Under the pieces are notes generated by a model. It ran no database searches. It was given only the letters and a program-made list of their open reading frames with translations, and was not told where the DNA came from. This document shows, one piece after another, positions 47,021-56,691 of a stretch of 64,000 nucleotides of DNA. The stretch is taken from contig CAIYYN010000049.1 of assembly GCA_903930435.1 (NCBI GenBank), positions 124,001 to 188,000 on the forward strand, given 5' to 3'. The stretch comes from an uncultured Hyphomicrobiales bacterium. GTDB lineage: Bacteria > Pseudomonadota > Alphaproteobacteria > Rhizobiales > Ancalomicrobiaceae. The translations under genes were made by a program, and so were the position numbers. Each line of letters opens with the position of its first letter. The first letter of the stretch is position 1.

Positions 47021-49162
47021 TTAGCCAGAATGAGCCAGAACTGCCAGCAACAGCAAGGCCACGATGTTCGTGATCTTGATGGCCGGGTTGACGGCCGGTC
47101 CAGCGGTGTCCTTGTAGGGATCGCCGACGGTATCGCCGGTCACCGATGCCTTGTGCGCATCGGAGCCCTTGAAGTGTTTGACGCCGTCCTTGTCAATGAA
47201 GCCATCTTCAAATGACTTCTTGGCATTATCCCACGCACCACCGCCCGAGGTCATCGAGATCGCGACAAACAGCCCGTTGACGATCACGCCCAGCAGTGAA
47301 GCGCCGAGTGCGGCAAAGGCCGAAGCCTTGGAACCCGACACGAGCAACACGCCGAAATAGACCACGATCGGTGCCAGCACGGGCAGGAGCGACGGGACGA
47401 TCATTTCCTTGATAGCCGCCTTGGTCAGCATGTCGACAGCACGACCGTAGTCGGGCTTATCCGTGCCAGCCATGATACCAGGCTTTTCCTTGAACTGACG
47501 ACGGACTTCCTCCACGACCGACCCGGCGGCGCGGCCGACAGCAGTCATGGCGATACCGCCGAACAGGTAGGGGATCATGCCGCCGAAGATCAGGCCGGCA
47601 ACGACGTAGGGGTTGGAGAGATCGAAGGAGATCACGCCCATGCCCTTGAAGTAGAGATACTTCTCGGGATGAGCCGCGAAGTAGGTGAGGTCATTGGAAT
47701 AGGCCGCGAACAGGACCAGCGCTCCAAGACCGGCAGACCCGATGGCATAGCCCTTGGTGACGGCCTTTGTCGTGTTGCCCACCGCATCAAGCGCGTCGGT
47801 GGTGTGGCGGACTTCCTTCGGCAGGCCCGACATTTCGGCGATACCACCGGCGTTGTCGGTGACGGGACCGAAAGCGTCGAGTGCGACGATCATGCCTGCA
47901 AGGCCGAGCATCGTCGTCACGGCAATGGCCGTCCCGAAGAGACCAGCCAACTGGTAGGTCGAGATGATGCCAGCCACAATGACAATGGCGGGCAGGGCGG
48001 TCGATTCCAGCGAGATCGCGAGGCCCTGGATCACGTTGGTGCCATGGCCGGTGACCGAAGCCTGGGCAATCGACACGACCGGACGCTTGCCCGTGCCGGT
48101 ATAATATTCGGTGATCCAGACGATCAGGCCGGTAACAGCAAGACCTTCAAGCCCGCAGATAAAGAGGTTCGTGCCCGTGATGCCGATGGCTCCAACCTTT
48201 CCGAACTCGCCCCAGCCAAGCAGGAAATGCGTAGCAAGTCCGAGACCGACGACAGACAGGAGGCCGGTGGCGATGAGGCCCTTGTAAAGAGCTCCCATGA
48301 TCGAGTTGTTCGCACCCAGCTTGACGAAAAAGGTGCCGATGATTGAGGTCACGATGCATGCGCCGCAGATGGTGAGCGGATACAGCATCGCATTCGCCAG
48401 CACCGGCTGGCCCGAGAAGAAGATCGAGGCCAGAACCATCGTCGCGACAACTGTCACGGCATAGGTCTCGAAGAGGTCAGCGGCCATACCGGCGCAGTCA
48501 CCGACGTTATCGCCGACGTTGTCTGCGATCGTTGCCGGGTTGCGCGGATCATCCTCGGGGATGCCGGCTTCGACCTTGCCGACGAGGTCAGCGCCGACGT
48601 CAGCGCCCTTGGTGAAGATGCCGCCGCCGAGACGGGCGAAGATCGAGATCAGCGATGCACCAAAACCGAGGGCAACGAGCGCGTCTGTAACGGTCCTGTC
48701 ATCGGGAGCAAGGCCCATAGGACCGGTCAGCACCCAGTACATGATCGTCACGCCGAGAAGCGCGAGGCCCGCGACCAGCATGCCCGTAACGGCACCGGAC
48801 TTGAAGGCGATGTCGAGGCCAGCAGCCAGTGAAGTGGCCGAAGCTTGTGCCGTGCGGACGTTGGCACGAACCGACACGTTCATGCCGATGAAGCCGGCGA
48901 TGCCGGACAACACGGCTCCGACGACGAATCCGATCGCAACATCGCGGCCAAGCAACCAGGCGAGGGCCACGAGGATCACAATGCCCACGACGCCGATCGT
49001 CGTATATTGGCGTTTCAGGTAGGCCTGCGCACCTTCAGCGATCGCGCCTGCGATCTCCTGCATGCGCGGGCTACCTGCGTCTGCGGACAGAACCGAGCCA
49101 ATCGCCCAGACCCCGTAAACAATTGATAATAGACCACATAATACAACGATCAGAATGGACAT
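47021..49162 (-). CDS. hppA: Membrane proton-pumping pyrophosphatase
   Basis: Couples pyrophosphate hydrolysis to proton export across the inner membrane. The 713-residue protein has about 16 helices and the catalytic block [13 protein letters not shown] near residue 190 followed by [19 protein letters not shown]. The segment [17 protein letters not shown] has Lys at the position that is Ala in K+-dependent enzymes, so it should be the K+-independent proton-pumping class. GGAGG lies 4 bases before ATG. Near thiL, as in other rhizobia. Confidence 0.96.
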   Translation of the reverse strand: MSILIVVLCGLLSIVYGVWAIGSVLSADAGSPRMQEIAGAIAEGAQAYLKRQYTTIGVVGIVILVALAWLLGRDVAIGFVVGAVLSGIAGFIGMNVSVRANVRTAQASATSLAAGLDIAFKSGAVTGMLVAGLALLGVTIMYWVLTGPMGLAPDDRTVTDALVALGFGASLISIFARLGGGIFTKGADVGADLVGKVEAGIPEDDPRNPATIADNVGDNVGDCAGMAADLFETYAVTVVATMVLASIFFSGQPVLANAMLYPLTICGACIVTSIIGTFFVKLGANNSIMGALYKGLIATGLLSVVGLGLATHFLLGWGEFGKVGAIGITGTNLFICGLEGLAVTGLIVWITEYYTGTGKRPVVSIAQASVTGHGTNVIQGLAISLESTALPAIVIVAGIISTYQLAGLFGTAIAVTTMLGLAGMIVALDAFGPVTDNAGGIAEMSGLPKEVRHTTDALDAVGNTTKAVTKGYAIGSAGLGALVLFAAYSNDLTYFAAHPEKYLYFKGMGVISFDLSNPYVVAGLIFGGMIPYLFGGIAMTAVGRAAGSVVEEVRRQFKEKPGIMAGTDKPDYGRAVDMLTKAAIKEMIVPSLLPVLAPIVVYFGVLLVSGSKASAFAALGASLLGVIVNGLFVAISMTSGGGAWDNAKKSFEDGFIDKDGVKHFKGSDAHKASVTGDTVGDPYKDTAGPAVNPAIKITNIVALLLLAVLAHSG

Positions 49163-49388
49163 GCTGCCTCCACTGTTACGGCCGGGGATGTCCTATCCCC
49201 GAGCGCACCGGCACCCGTTGCGGCGCCTCTTTTTTGATTGTGTGACTTGCCAAGCATTTGCCCGCCAAGACGAATGGGGCGTACCCTATCGACGCAGTGC
49301 ATGGCGTCAAGGTGGAAAGGACGAAAATAACAGGGAATGCGGGATCTTGCGTGCCTTCCGAGCTGCTAAAAGGGTGAAAATCTGTCGA

Positions 49389-50381
49389 TCAGAAATGGCT
49401 GTAGCCGGTCGCCTGGATTTCAAGGAGATCGCCGGTCTTACCCGAAAGATGTAGATTGCCGTTGCCGGGCACTATCGTGCCAATCCTTGTCACCACCACG
49501 CCAGCACGGTTGGCCGCGTCCGCAAACGCGTCGGATCGGGCGGCAGGTACCGTCAGTAGCAACTCGTAATCGTCTCCACCGGTCACGAGAGTGGACACAA
49601 GCGATGGATCGCTGGTCAGAGCCTGTCGGGCCGCTGCGGACAAAGGCACTTCGTCGATTTCCAGTTCAGCATCCACGCCGGAAACCTTTGCCATTCGGGT
49701 CAGATCCAGCACGAGGCCATCGGAGACATCCATTGCGCCATTGGCATGATCGAGGACGGCTTGGGCCAATACCGACCTGGGTCGAGGCAGTAGATATCGA
49801 TCAAGGAGATAAGATTGCGCCATGGCATCAAGGTCGAGTTTTGCTGCCAAAGCATGATCCAGGCGCAGTTTCAGGCCAAGCGCCGAGTCGCCAATCGTAC
49901 CTGACACGAAGATCTGATCGCCTTCCCTTGCTCCGGCGCGACGGGCCATGCGCCCTGTCGGAACAGCGCCGATAACCGTTATGGTAATGACGAGTCCCTT
50001 CGGCGACTTGATCGTGTCGCCACCCAGCAAGGAGATTGCGTAGGTCGCCTGGTCCTCGGCAAGCCCGGCGGCGAAGTCCGCCAATTGTGGTTCTGTCCAA
50101 TCGGATGGCAGGGCCAGCGACAGGAGATATCCGAGAGGGCGAGCGCCTTTGGCGGCGAGATCCGACAAATTCACTCGCAAGGCTTTTTGTGCCACGAACT
50201 TCCAGGAGTCGTCGCTGAAAAAGTGAATGCCTTCGGCGACGGCGTCGGTCTTCAGCACCAGCTCGTGTCCATCTGGTGGCGTCAGGGTGGCGCAATCGTC
50301 GCCGAGCCGCAGCGCGCCGGGATCGGTTGCCAGCGGGCGAAAATATCGGGCGATCAGGTCGTCTTCTGAGGGGCGTGTCAT
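49389..50381 (-). CDS. thiL: Thiamine-monophosphate kinase
   Basis: Makes thiamine diphosphate from thiamine monophosphate. The 330-residue protein begins RPSEDDLIARYFRPLA, has GDDCATL, LVLKTDAVAEGIHF, KALRVNLSDLAAKGARP, GGDTIKS, MDVSDGL and VTGGDDYELL, all family hallmarks. The ATG at 50381 is chosen; the reading frame stays open far upstream but that stretch is antisense to the FAD-dehydrogenase gene and is not coding. In most alphas thiL follows nusB directly; here three unrelated genes separate them. Confidence 0.95.
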   Translation of the reverse strand: MTRPSEDDLIARYFRPLATDPGALRLGDDCATLTPPDGHELVLKTDAVAEGIHFFSDDSWKFVAQKALRVNLSDLAAKGARPLGYLLSLALPSDWTEPQLADFAAGLAEDQATYAISLLGGDTIKSPKGLVITITVIGAVPTGRMARRAGAREGDQIFVSGTIGDSALGLKLRLDHALAAKLDLDAMAQSYLLDRYLLPRPRSVLAQAVLDHANGAMDVSDGLVLDLTRMAKVSGVDAELEIDEVPLSAAARQALTSDPSLVSTLVTGGDDYELLLTVPAARSDAFADAANRAGVVVTRIGTIVPGNGNLHLSGKTGDLLEIQATGYSHF

Positions 50382-50495
50382 GTTTGCGATTGGCCACACC
50401 GGATAGGGTCCGTCAAGCCTGAGACCGAATGACCACCAAGGAACTTGTATCATTGCATCAAACCCGCATTGTAGGACGTCTCGCACGAGGACACC

Positions 50496-52148
50496 ATGAC
50501 AAGCACTTTGGACGTTATCATCATTGGCGGTGGATTGGCAGGACTGGTCGCTTCGGCGGAGCTGACCGACGCCGGCAAGCGGGTTGCGATAATCGACCAA
50601 GAGCCGCGCCAATCGCTTGGTGGGCAGGCGTTCTGGTCGCTTGGCGGGTTGTTCATAGTCGATACGCCCGAACAGCGTCGTCTCGGCATCCGCGATAGTC
50701 ACGATCTTGCGCTCAGGGACTGGTTCGGGACGGCGACCTTTGATCGCCCTGAAGATCATTGCCCACGCGCGTGGGCAAAAGCCTATGTCGCATTTGCAGC
50801 GGGCGAGAAGCGGTCGTGGTTGCGCGAGCGTGGCGTATCGTGGTTTCCGGTCGTTGGCTGGGCCGAACGGGGCGGGCAGGGCGCCATCGGACATGGCAAC
50901 AGTGTGCCGCGATTTCACATCACATGGGGAACCGGGCCGGGCGTGATCGCACCCTTTGTCGCACGGGCGATCGAGGCAGAAAAAGCGGGGCTGCTGACGT
51001 TTCGTTTCCGCCACGCCGTCCGGAACCTGATTGTCGAACAGGGGGCCGTCGTCGGTGTTTCCGGACAGATCTTCGCGCCGAGTGATGTCGAGCGAGGTAT
51101 CAAGTCCAATCGAGACGTCATCGGCGATTTCGACCTGCGCGCGGAAACGGTTCTGGTCGCCTCCGGCGGTATTGGCGGCAATCATGATCTTGTCCGCCAG
51201 AATTGGCCAACGCGTCTGGGAAAGCCGCCGCAATCGATGATCTCCGGCGTGCCAAATCATGTCGACGGTCTGATGCTCGATGTCGCCCAAACTGCGGGAG
51301 CCTCGCTGATCAATCCGGATCGCATGTGGCATTACGTGGAGGGCATCCGCAATTTTGCGCCGATCTGGCCAATGCACGGGATCCGCATCCTGCCGGGGCC
51401 GTCTTCCCTCTGGTTCTCGGCAACTGGGGACCGTTTGCCAGCGCCCTATCTACCGGGCTTCGATACGCTCGGCACGCTCGAACACATCATGGGTACCGGC
51501 TACGAGTATTCGTGGTTCATCCTCAATCAAAGCATTATCCGCAAGGAATTTGCGCTCTCCGGCTCCGAGCAAAACCCCGATTTCACGAACAAGGACTGGC
51601 TGGCGGTGCTTGGTCGGGCCTTTGGCAAGGCTGCGCCTGGCCCAGTCGAGGCCTTCAAGCAGCATGGGCCGGACTTTGTTGTTCGCGACAGCATCGAGGA
51701 ACTGGTTGCGGGGATGAATGCCTTGACCGGCGACGGATTGCTCAATGTCGAGGATATACGATCGCAGATCCTCGCCCGCGATGGCCAACTCGACAATCCC
51801 TTTGCCAAGGATGCGCAAATCGCGGCGATCCGGGCTGCGCGCGGTTATATTGGTGACCGGTTGATCCGTACAGCCAAGCCGCACAAGATTCTCGATCCCG
51901 AACATGGTCCGTTGATCGCTGTGAAGCTCAATATTCTGACCCGCAAGACGTTGGGTGGACTGGAAACAAATCTCGACGGGCAGGTGCTGAGGGCCGGTGG
52001 CGAGCCTTTGCCGGGGCTTTACGCGGCGGGGGAAGCCGCGGGTTTTGGTGGCGGTGGCATGCACGGCTATCGGGCCCTGGAGGGCACATTTCTCGGAGGC
52101 TGCATCTTTTCAGGCAGAGCCGCCGGGCGAGCCTTGGCGAAAGGGTAA
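50496..52148 (+). CDS. FAD-binding dehydrogenase (flavocytochrome c/KstD-like superfamily)
   Basis: A 550-residue flavoprotein of the family annotated 'FAD-binding dehydrogenase' (fumarate-reductase/3-ketosteroid-dehydrogenase superfamily). The dinucleotide motif IIIGGGLAGLVAS is at about residues 8-20, SLGGQAFWSLGG near 40, ASGGIGGNHDLV near 222, and the C-terminal FAD motif LYAAGEAAGFGGGGMHGYRA near 507. No signal peptide. The substrate is not known. It diverges from thiL and precedes a VOC gene by 67 bases, which may be co-transcribed. Its insertion splits the conserved nusB-thiL pair. Confidence 0.9.
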   Translation: MTSTLDVIIIGGGLAGLVASAELTDAGKRVAIIDQEPRQSLGGQAFWSLGGLFIVDTPEQRRLGIRDSHDLALRDWFGTATFDRPEDHCPRAWAKAYVAFAAGEKRSWLRERGVSWFPVVGWAERGGQGAIGHGNSVPRFHITWGTGPGVIAPFVARAIEAEKAGLLTFRFRHAVRNLIVEQGAVVGVSGQIFAPSDVERGIKSNRDVIGDFDLRAETVLVASGGIGGNHDLVRQNWPTRLGKPPQSMISGVPNHVDGLMLDVAQTAGASLINPDRMWHYVEGIRNFAPIWPMHGIRILPGPSSLWFSATGDRLPAPYLPGFDTLGTLEHIMGTGYEYSWFILNQSIIRKEFALSGSEQNPDFTNKDWLAVLGRAFGKAAPGPVEAFKQHGPDFVVRDSIEELVAGMNALTGDGLLNVEDIRSQILARDGQLDNPFAKDAQIAAIRAARGYIGDRLIRTAKPHKILDPEHGPLIAVKLNILTRKTLGGLETNLDGQVLRAGGEPLPGLYAAGEAAGFGGGGMHGYRALEGTFLGGCIFSGRAAGRALAKG

Positions 52149-52215
52149 GCGAGTGGCTTGCCGGACGTGGGCATCGGTGCTCAAGTGCCTATCTTATCGC
52201 TAATAGAGAAGACCC

Positions 52216-52599
52216 ATGCCCATTACAGGCCTCAACCACATCAATTTTCGCGCGCATCCCCCGCTGCTCGACGCCTTGCGCGACTTCTATTGTGACGTCG
52301 TCGGATTGACCGAAGGTCCACGCCCACCCTTTCCCCGTCCCGGCTATTGGCTCTATGCGGGAGGCGAACCGATCATGCACCTCTATGAGGCGGAGGTCGG
52401 CGAAATCCGGGAACCCGATGCCGATGGGGTGTTCGATCACGTCGCGTTTTCCTGCAGCGATCCCGCCGCGACTGAAGCCCGGCTGAAGGCACTCGGGGTT
52501 CCCTATCGATCGACAGGGATTCCGGGCACGCATTTGCGGCAGATTTTCCTGCAAGATCCGGCAGGTAATCGCGTGGAATTGCAGTTTTCACAGGCTTGA
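52216..52599 (+). CDS. VOC (glyoxalase/dioxygenase-fold) family protein
   Basis: The 127-residue protein has two beta-alpha-beta-beta-beta modules of the vicinal oxygen chelate fold. Candidate metal ligands are His8 (GLNHINFRA), a His/Glu pair in the middle (MHLYEAE; DHVAFSC) and Glu near the C terminus (PAGNRVELQF). Typical members are metal-dependent isomerases, dioxygenases or resistance proteins; which applies here cannot be told. Likely partner of the preceding flavoprotein. Confidence 0.88.
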   Translation: MPITGLNHINFRAHPPLLDALRDFYCDVVGLTEGPRPPFPRPGYWLYAGGEPIMHLYEAEVGEIREPDADGVFDHVAFSCSDPAATEARLKALGVPYRSTGIPGTHLRQIFLQDPAGNRVELQFSQA

Positions 52600-52702
52600 A
52601 AGCCTTGAATTTGGCCAAACGTGGCGTTCAACAGAAAAGTTCAAAAATGGACTCATAAGTTGAATCAAGAAATGGCTGCAATTTCCTGATTCTGCACGTC
52701 GT

Positions 52703-53263
52703 TCAGGGAAGCCTGGGCAACACGGCTTCACCATCTGGTACCGGTGTTCGCGCCACATTCAGTACCATCGCGAGCAGTGAATAATAGCCGGTGATGCCGA
52801 TCACATCGACGACGCCCTTGGTCCCGAAGCGGGCGACAGCGCGATCATAGGTCTGATCGGAGACCCGACGTGTCTGGTGCAATTCACTCACGAAATCATG
52901 GAGGATGGTTTCGTCCTCACTCATGCCATCGGGCCGACGCCCGTCGGCGATTGCCGCGATGACTTCGGCGCTGACGCCCTGTTCGGCGGCGATGCGGGCA
53001 TGAAGATGCCACTCATAATCCTGGCTCCACAAACGCGCGGTCAGGATGATGACGAATTCCGAGAGTTTCAGACCGATGGCTGAGCCATAGCGCAGGTACA
53101 GACCCATGTCGCTGGCGCGACGCATCAGGTCCGGGCTATGCATGAGTGGTTCAAATGGCCCGAAGACCGGCGTCCTGCGCGACTCTTGAAAATAAGCTGC
53201 TGCATCTGCCTGGGCTGCATCGTATGCGTCAGCTGCGAGTACGGGCAATCGAGGCTCGGCCAT
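52703..53263 (-). CDS. Carboxymuconolactone-decarboxylase-like protein without cysteines
   Basis: The 186-residue all-helical protein has the CMD/AhpD-fold core with LKLSEFVIILTARLW then DYEWHLHARIAAEQGVS. The EWHLH motif aligns with the CMD active-site region, but the CxxC redox pair of AhpD is absent and the whole protein contains no cysteine, so it is not a peroxidase partner of that type. Decarboxylase or lactone chemistry is a family-based guess. It ends the accessory block and lies 11 bases after nusB ends, on the same strand. Confidence 0.87.
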   Translation of the reverse strand: MAEPRLPVLAADAYDAAQADAAAYFQESRRTPVFGPFEPLMHSPDLMRRASDMGLYLRYGSAIGLKLSEFVIILTARLWSQDYEWHLHARIAAEQGVSAEVIAAIADGRRPDGMSEDETILHDFVSELHQTRRVSDQTYDRAVARFGTKGVVDVIGITGYYSLLAMVLNVARTPVPDGEAVLPRLP

Positions 53264-53274
53264 GGATGCTGCTC

Positions 53275-53775
53275 TCAGGTCTTGTTAGCAAATTCGTCAG
53301 GGCGCAGGTCGTGGGCGAGGCGGTCCAGCACGCCGTTGACAATGCCCGGCTCGTCTTCAACGAAGAATGCCTTGGCAACATCGATGTATTCGGTGATGAC
53401 GACGCGCGCTGGTACATCCTTACGGGCGATCAGCTCATAAACGCCGGCGCGCAGGATGGCCCGCAATGTCACGTCGATACGCTTCAGCGGCCAATCTTCG
53501 ACTAGCGCGAGGTGAACCGCCGGATCAATGCGCCGCTGTTCCTTGACGACGCCTGACACGATATCGCGAAAGAACGAGGCGTCCGCATCGCGGAAGGTCA
53601 TTCCGTCGATTTCCTTGCCAAGGCGGTAGGTTTCGAACTCTTCGAGGACATCGCCGAGTTCGGTGCTGGCGATTTCCATCTGGTAGATGGCCTGCACGGC
53701 CGCAAGACGCGCCGTGCCGCGCTTGTTGGCAGGCTTGACCTCGCCAGTCGATTTCGCATCGTTACGCGCGGTCAA
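53275..53775 (-). CDS. nusB: Transcription antitermination protein NusB
   Basis: Binds boxA RNA with S10 for rRNA antitermination. The 166-residue protein has a charged N-terminal extension, then [18 protein letters not shown], the RNA-binding start, and the C-terminal [20 protein letters not shown] and [12 protein letters not shown]. Its start overlaps the ribH end by 4 bases, so the two are translationally coupled. Confidence 0.95.
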   Translation of the reverse strand: MTARNDAKSTGEVKPANKRGTARLAAVQAIYQMEIASTELGDVLEEFETYRLGKEIDGMTFRDADASFFRDIVSGVVKEQRRIDPAVHLALVEDWPLKRIDVTLRAILRAGVYELIARKDVPARVVITEYIDVAKAFFVEDEPGIVNGVLDRLAHDLRPDEFANKT

Positions 53776-54254
53776 AGTCCGAACCTCCGGCGGATACCAA
53801 TCATGGTCAGCGCTGCCGCTGCCGCACCGCCGCCCTTGTCGAGATCGCTCTTGCGCGCACGCTCCCAGGCCTGATCCTCGTTTTCGCAGGTGAGGATGCC
53901 GTTGCCGAGCGCGATGGCGTGGCGGGTCGAGAGTTGCATCAACTCGCGGGCGGATTCGTTGGAGACGATCTCGTAATGCGTGGTGGCGCCGCGAATGACG
54001 GTTCCGAGCGCCACGTAACCATCGTAGGCCCGCTCAGCCTTGCCAGCGAGCGCAATCGCGATCACGGCGGGAATTTCCAGCGCGCCGGGAACCGTGATGA
54101 CATCGTAGGTCACGGAAGCATTATCAAGCACGGCCTTTGCCCCGTCGAGCAAGGCATCGGCAAACCCGTCGTAGAACCGAGCTTCGACGATCAGCACATG
54201 CGCGCCGCGAACGGCTTCAGCATCAATCTGGCCATAGTGAATTTGGGTCGACAT
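53772..54254 (-). CDS. ribH: 6,7-dimethyl-8-ribityllumazine synthase
   Basis: Penultimate step of riboflavin synthesis. The 160-residue protein has [17 protein letters not shown], the [11 protein letters not shown] block near 57, [17 protein letters not shown] near 88 with the conserved His, and [17 protein letters not shown]. Length is normal. It lies in the ribE-ribH-nusB run, in the usual alphaproteobacterial order. Confidence 0.96.
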   Translation of the reverse strand: MSTQIHYGQIDAEAVRGAHVLIVEARFYDGFADALLDGAKAVLDNASVTYDVITVPGALEIPAVIAIALAGKAERAYDGYVALGTVIRGATTHYEIVSNESARELMQLSTRHAIALGNGILTCENEDQAWERARKSDLDKGGGAAAAALTMIGIRRRFGL

Positions 54255-54362
54255 CGAGCGGCATCCTTGGAGAAGGCGCGCATAAAGCCTTCCGATGGGG
54301 GGATTGTCCAGTAAAAAGACGCTGAAACGACCAGACAGTACGTCCGGCGAGCTGTTTTTGGC

Positions 54363-54977
54363 TCAGCGCTCCATCAGGCGCGCCGCATAACGGGCCATCA
54401 GGTCAACTTCGAAGTTCATGTGGTCACCGACTTTTGCCTCGCCCCAGGTGGTGACTTCAAGCGTGTGCGGGATCAACATGACCGAAAGTGTGTCCGGGCC
54501 AACCGAATTGACCGTGAGCGAGGTGCCGTCGAGGCAGATCGAGCCTTTGGCCGCGATGAAGCGGGCATAGCTCTGCGGAACGCGGAACGTCAGCACTGCC
54601 ATGTCGCCATCATTGGTGCGTTCGATCAGCTCCGCGACGCCATCAACATGGCCCGTCACGAGGTGGCCGCCCATCTCAGCGCCCAGTGTCAACGAGCGCT
54701 CGAGATTGAGCCGCGTACCGGTGCGCCAGGAGCCCGCATTGGTCACGCGCAGCGTCTCCGGGCTGATTTCGACATCATACCAGTCATGCCCGGCTGTCTG
54801 ATCCGGGGTGCCATGCCCCTTCTCGACAACCGTGAGGCAGATGCCGGAATGCGCGACCGAGGCCCCCATGTCGATGCCCGCGACATCATAGCGGGTGGCG
54901 ACGCGCAGGCGGATGCCGGTTTCGCGCGGGGTGACGGCGATGACTTCGCCCACGTCAGTGATGATGCCGGTGAACAT
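54363..54977 (-). CDS. ribE: Riboflavin synthase alpha chain
   Basis: Dismutates two lumazine molecules to riboflavin. The 204-residue protein shows the two repeated lumazine-binding barrels: MFTGIITDVGEV at the start of the first, with SVAHSGICLTVV, and the second beginning near HLVTGHVDGVAEL with GSICLDGTSLTVN. It follows ribD by 43 bases and precedes ribH. No FMN riboswitch is visible upstream of the operon. Confidence 0.95.
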   Translation of the reverse strand: MFTGIITDVGEVIAVTPRETGIRLRVATRYDVAGIDMGASVAHSGICLTVVEKGHGTPDQTAGHDWYDVEISPETLRVTNAGSWRTGTRLNLERSLTLGAEMGGHLVTGHVDGVAELIERTNDGDMAVLTFRVPQSYARFIAAKGSICLDGTSLTVNSVGPDTLSVMLIPHTLEVTTWGEAKVGDHMNFEVDLMARYAARLMER

Positions 54978-55020
54978 GCAAAACGCTCGTGTCAGATAAG
55001 GTCAGGGTGCGCGCCAGCGA

Positions 55021-56175
55021 TCAGCTCTGACGGCGGCGGAAAATCTTGAGGCGATCCGTGCCGACGTGATGGCGCGAGATCTCGTGGAAACGTTCGCTGT
55101 CGCCGGTCTCAATTGCGGCGAGGAGACCAGGGGCTGCGACGCCGTTGTCACCAATATGGGTCGATGACCGGAAGATCGCCAGTTCATCGACGAGATCACG
55201 GGCGAGAAAATCACCGGCAAGCGTTGCGCCACCTTCCAGCAGGATCGAGGTGATGCCTTTCCAGGCGAGTGTGGCGAGTGCGTGATGCGGATCAAGTCGT
55301 CCATCGGCACCGGCGGGAACGATCAGGCTTTCAACGCCTGCGCCGCGCAAGCCTTCAATCCGGTGACGCGGCGCGGCCTCAGTTGCCACCAGCCAGACCG
55401 GCACATCGCGGGCGGTCGCGACGAGGCGGGAGTCCAGTGGCAGGCGGGCGCGACTGTCGAAGATCACGCGGACAGGCGAACGATGTTCTAGACCGGGCAG
55501 ACGGACTGTCAGATCAGGATCATCGGCGAGCGCGGTGCGGATGCCGACGAGGATGGCATCATGTTCGGCGCGCATCACGTGGACGCGACCTCTGGCGTCT
55601 GATCCGGTGATGGCGACGCGGCCCTCGTCGAGCCGACCGATCTGGTCATCGGCGGACACTGCCAGCTTGCAGGTGACATAGGGCCGACCCCGCCGCATGC
55701 GGGTGAAATGGCCGATGAGGCCGCGTTCGGCAGCCTGCGCGTTGACGCCTGCCTTCACAAGGATTCCGGCCTTGCGCAGCATCTCGTGACCGCGACCGGC
55801 GACACGGGAATCCGGGTCGTCCTGGGCGGTGACGACGCGGGCGATCCCGGCAGCAATCACCGCTTCAACGCAGGGCGGGGTGGTCCCGTAATGGGAACAG
55901 GGTTCGAGCGTCACATAGAGCGTCGCGCCGCGCGCCAGATCGCCGGCCTGCCTCAGCGCCTCGCGCTCGGCATGCGGCTTGCCTCGACCACCCGCCACCG
56001 TCACGCCGCGACCGACGACAACCGGCCGCGCCGGATCATCAAACCGCACCACTAGCGCGCCGACCGACGGATTGGGCCATGTCGCGCCCAAATTCCGCCG
56101 CGCATAGGCAATCGCCGCCGCCATCAGGCGTCGGTCGGTCTCGGGCGAGGGAATGACGGCAGTCGTTTCAGTCAC
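55021..56175 (-). CDS. ribD: Bifunctional riboflavin deaminase/reductase RibD
   Basis: Deaminates and reduces the pyrimidine precursor of riboflavin. The N-terminal deaminase has HAEREAL near residue 72 and PCSHYGTTPPC near 93-103 as zinc ligands; the C-terminal reductase has KLAVSADDQIG, AILVGIRTALADDPDLTVR and LLEGGATLAGDFL. The start is uncertain: I prefer a GTG at 56175 giving 384 residues, since the longer frame reaching 56241 adds Cys/Pro-rich sequence unlike RibD. First gene of ribD-ribE-ribH-nusB. Confidence 0.93.
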   Translation of the reverse strand: MTETTAVIPSPETDRRLMAAAIAYARRNLGATWPNPSVGALVVRFDDPARPVVVGRGVTVAGGRGKPHAEREALRQAGDLARGATLYVTLEPCSHYGTTPPCVEAVIAAGIARVVTAQDDPDSRVAGRGHEMLRKAGILVKAGVNAQAAERGLIGHFTRMRRGRPYVTCKLAVSADDQIGRLDEGRVAITGSDARGRVHVMRAEHDAILVGIRTALADDPDLTVRLPGLEHRSPVRVIFDSRARLPLDSRLVATARDVPVWLVATEAAPRHRIEGLRGAGVESLIVPAGADGRLDPHHALATLAWKGITSILLEGGATLAGDFLARDLVDELAIFRSSTHIGDNGVAAPGLLAAIETGDSERFHEISRHHVGTDRLKIFRRRQS

Positions 56176-56277
56176 GCAGCATCCAGCGTTTTCAGGGTGC
56201 AACGGGTTTAGTGTGGGTTGGGGACAGGTGCAAGGGCACACGCTTTCGATGTTTACGCAGGACGGTGCTTGAATGGG

Positions 56278-56415
56278 CCCCTCTCCCTGTCCCTCTCCCG
56301 CAAGGGGAGAGGGGACCCCAGCGACTGGCTCGACACCAAAATCACACCTTTTCTGACGGAAAGGCTAGGTTCAAGCGTTCCCTCTCCCCTTGCGGGAGAG
56401 GGACAGGGAGAGGGG
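56278..56415. repeat. 36-bp perfect inverted repeat, BIME/REP-like
   Basis: Arms 56278-56313 and 56380-56415 are exact reverse complements across 36 bases, with a 66-base core. Each arm itself folds (CCCTCTCCC, a short loop, then GGGGAGAGGG), so the element is a pair of opposed palindromes of the REP/BIME type. It occupies the 516-base gap (56176-56691) between ribD and the next gene; outside the element I see nothing supported. No transposase is present. Confidence 0.85.
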
Positions 56416-56691
56416 TTCGGCAAATGCCATGCGCGCAGATTGGCAGCCGTTGCACAAGCCGATCATCGAACAAACACAATGCCGATGACGAGATACAATT
56501 TCAGATTGATTTTGTGAGAAACTTTTGGATAATACGCGTATTAATCAATGCTGCAGCCAGCCAGCGAACTGAGCCCATTGCGTGTTTTCGCAAAATGCTA
56601 GCAAAAACATAGAGTTACGGAAGAGTGGGTTCAGAGGTCCTTTGCTTCTGGGGGGGGCAATGAAATTTGTCTTCAGGCGCTGGAGGCCCTG

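Noticed and set aside
50382-51377. 332-residue upstream extension of thiL
   Set aside because: It lies antisense to the FAD-dehydrogenase gene, and the ThiL family start coincides with the ATG at 50381.
56176-56300. FMN riboswitch upstream of ribD
   Set aside because: I looked for the conserved FMN-element segments on the minus strand and saw none; the GC-rich palindromes belong to the repeat element.
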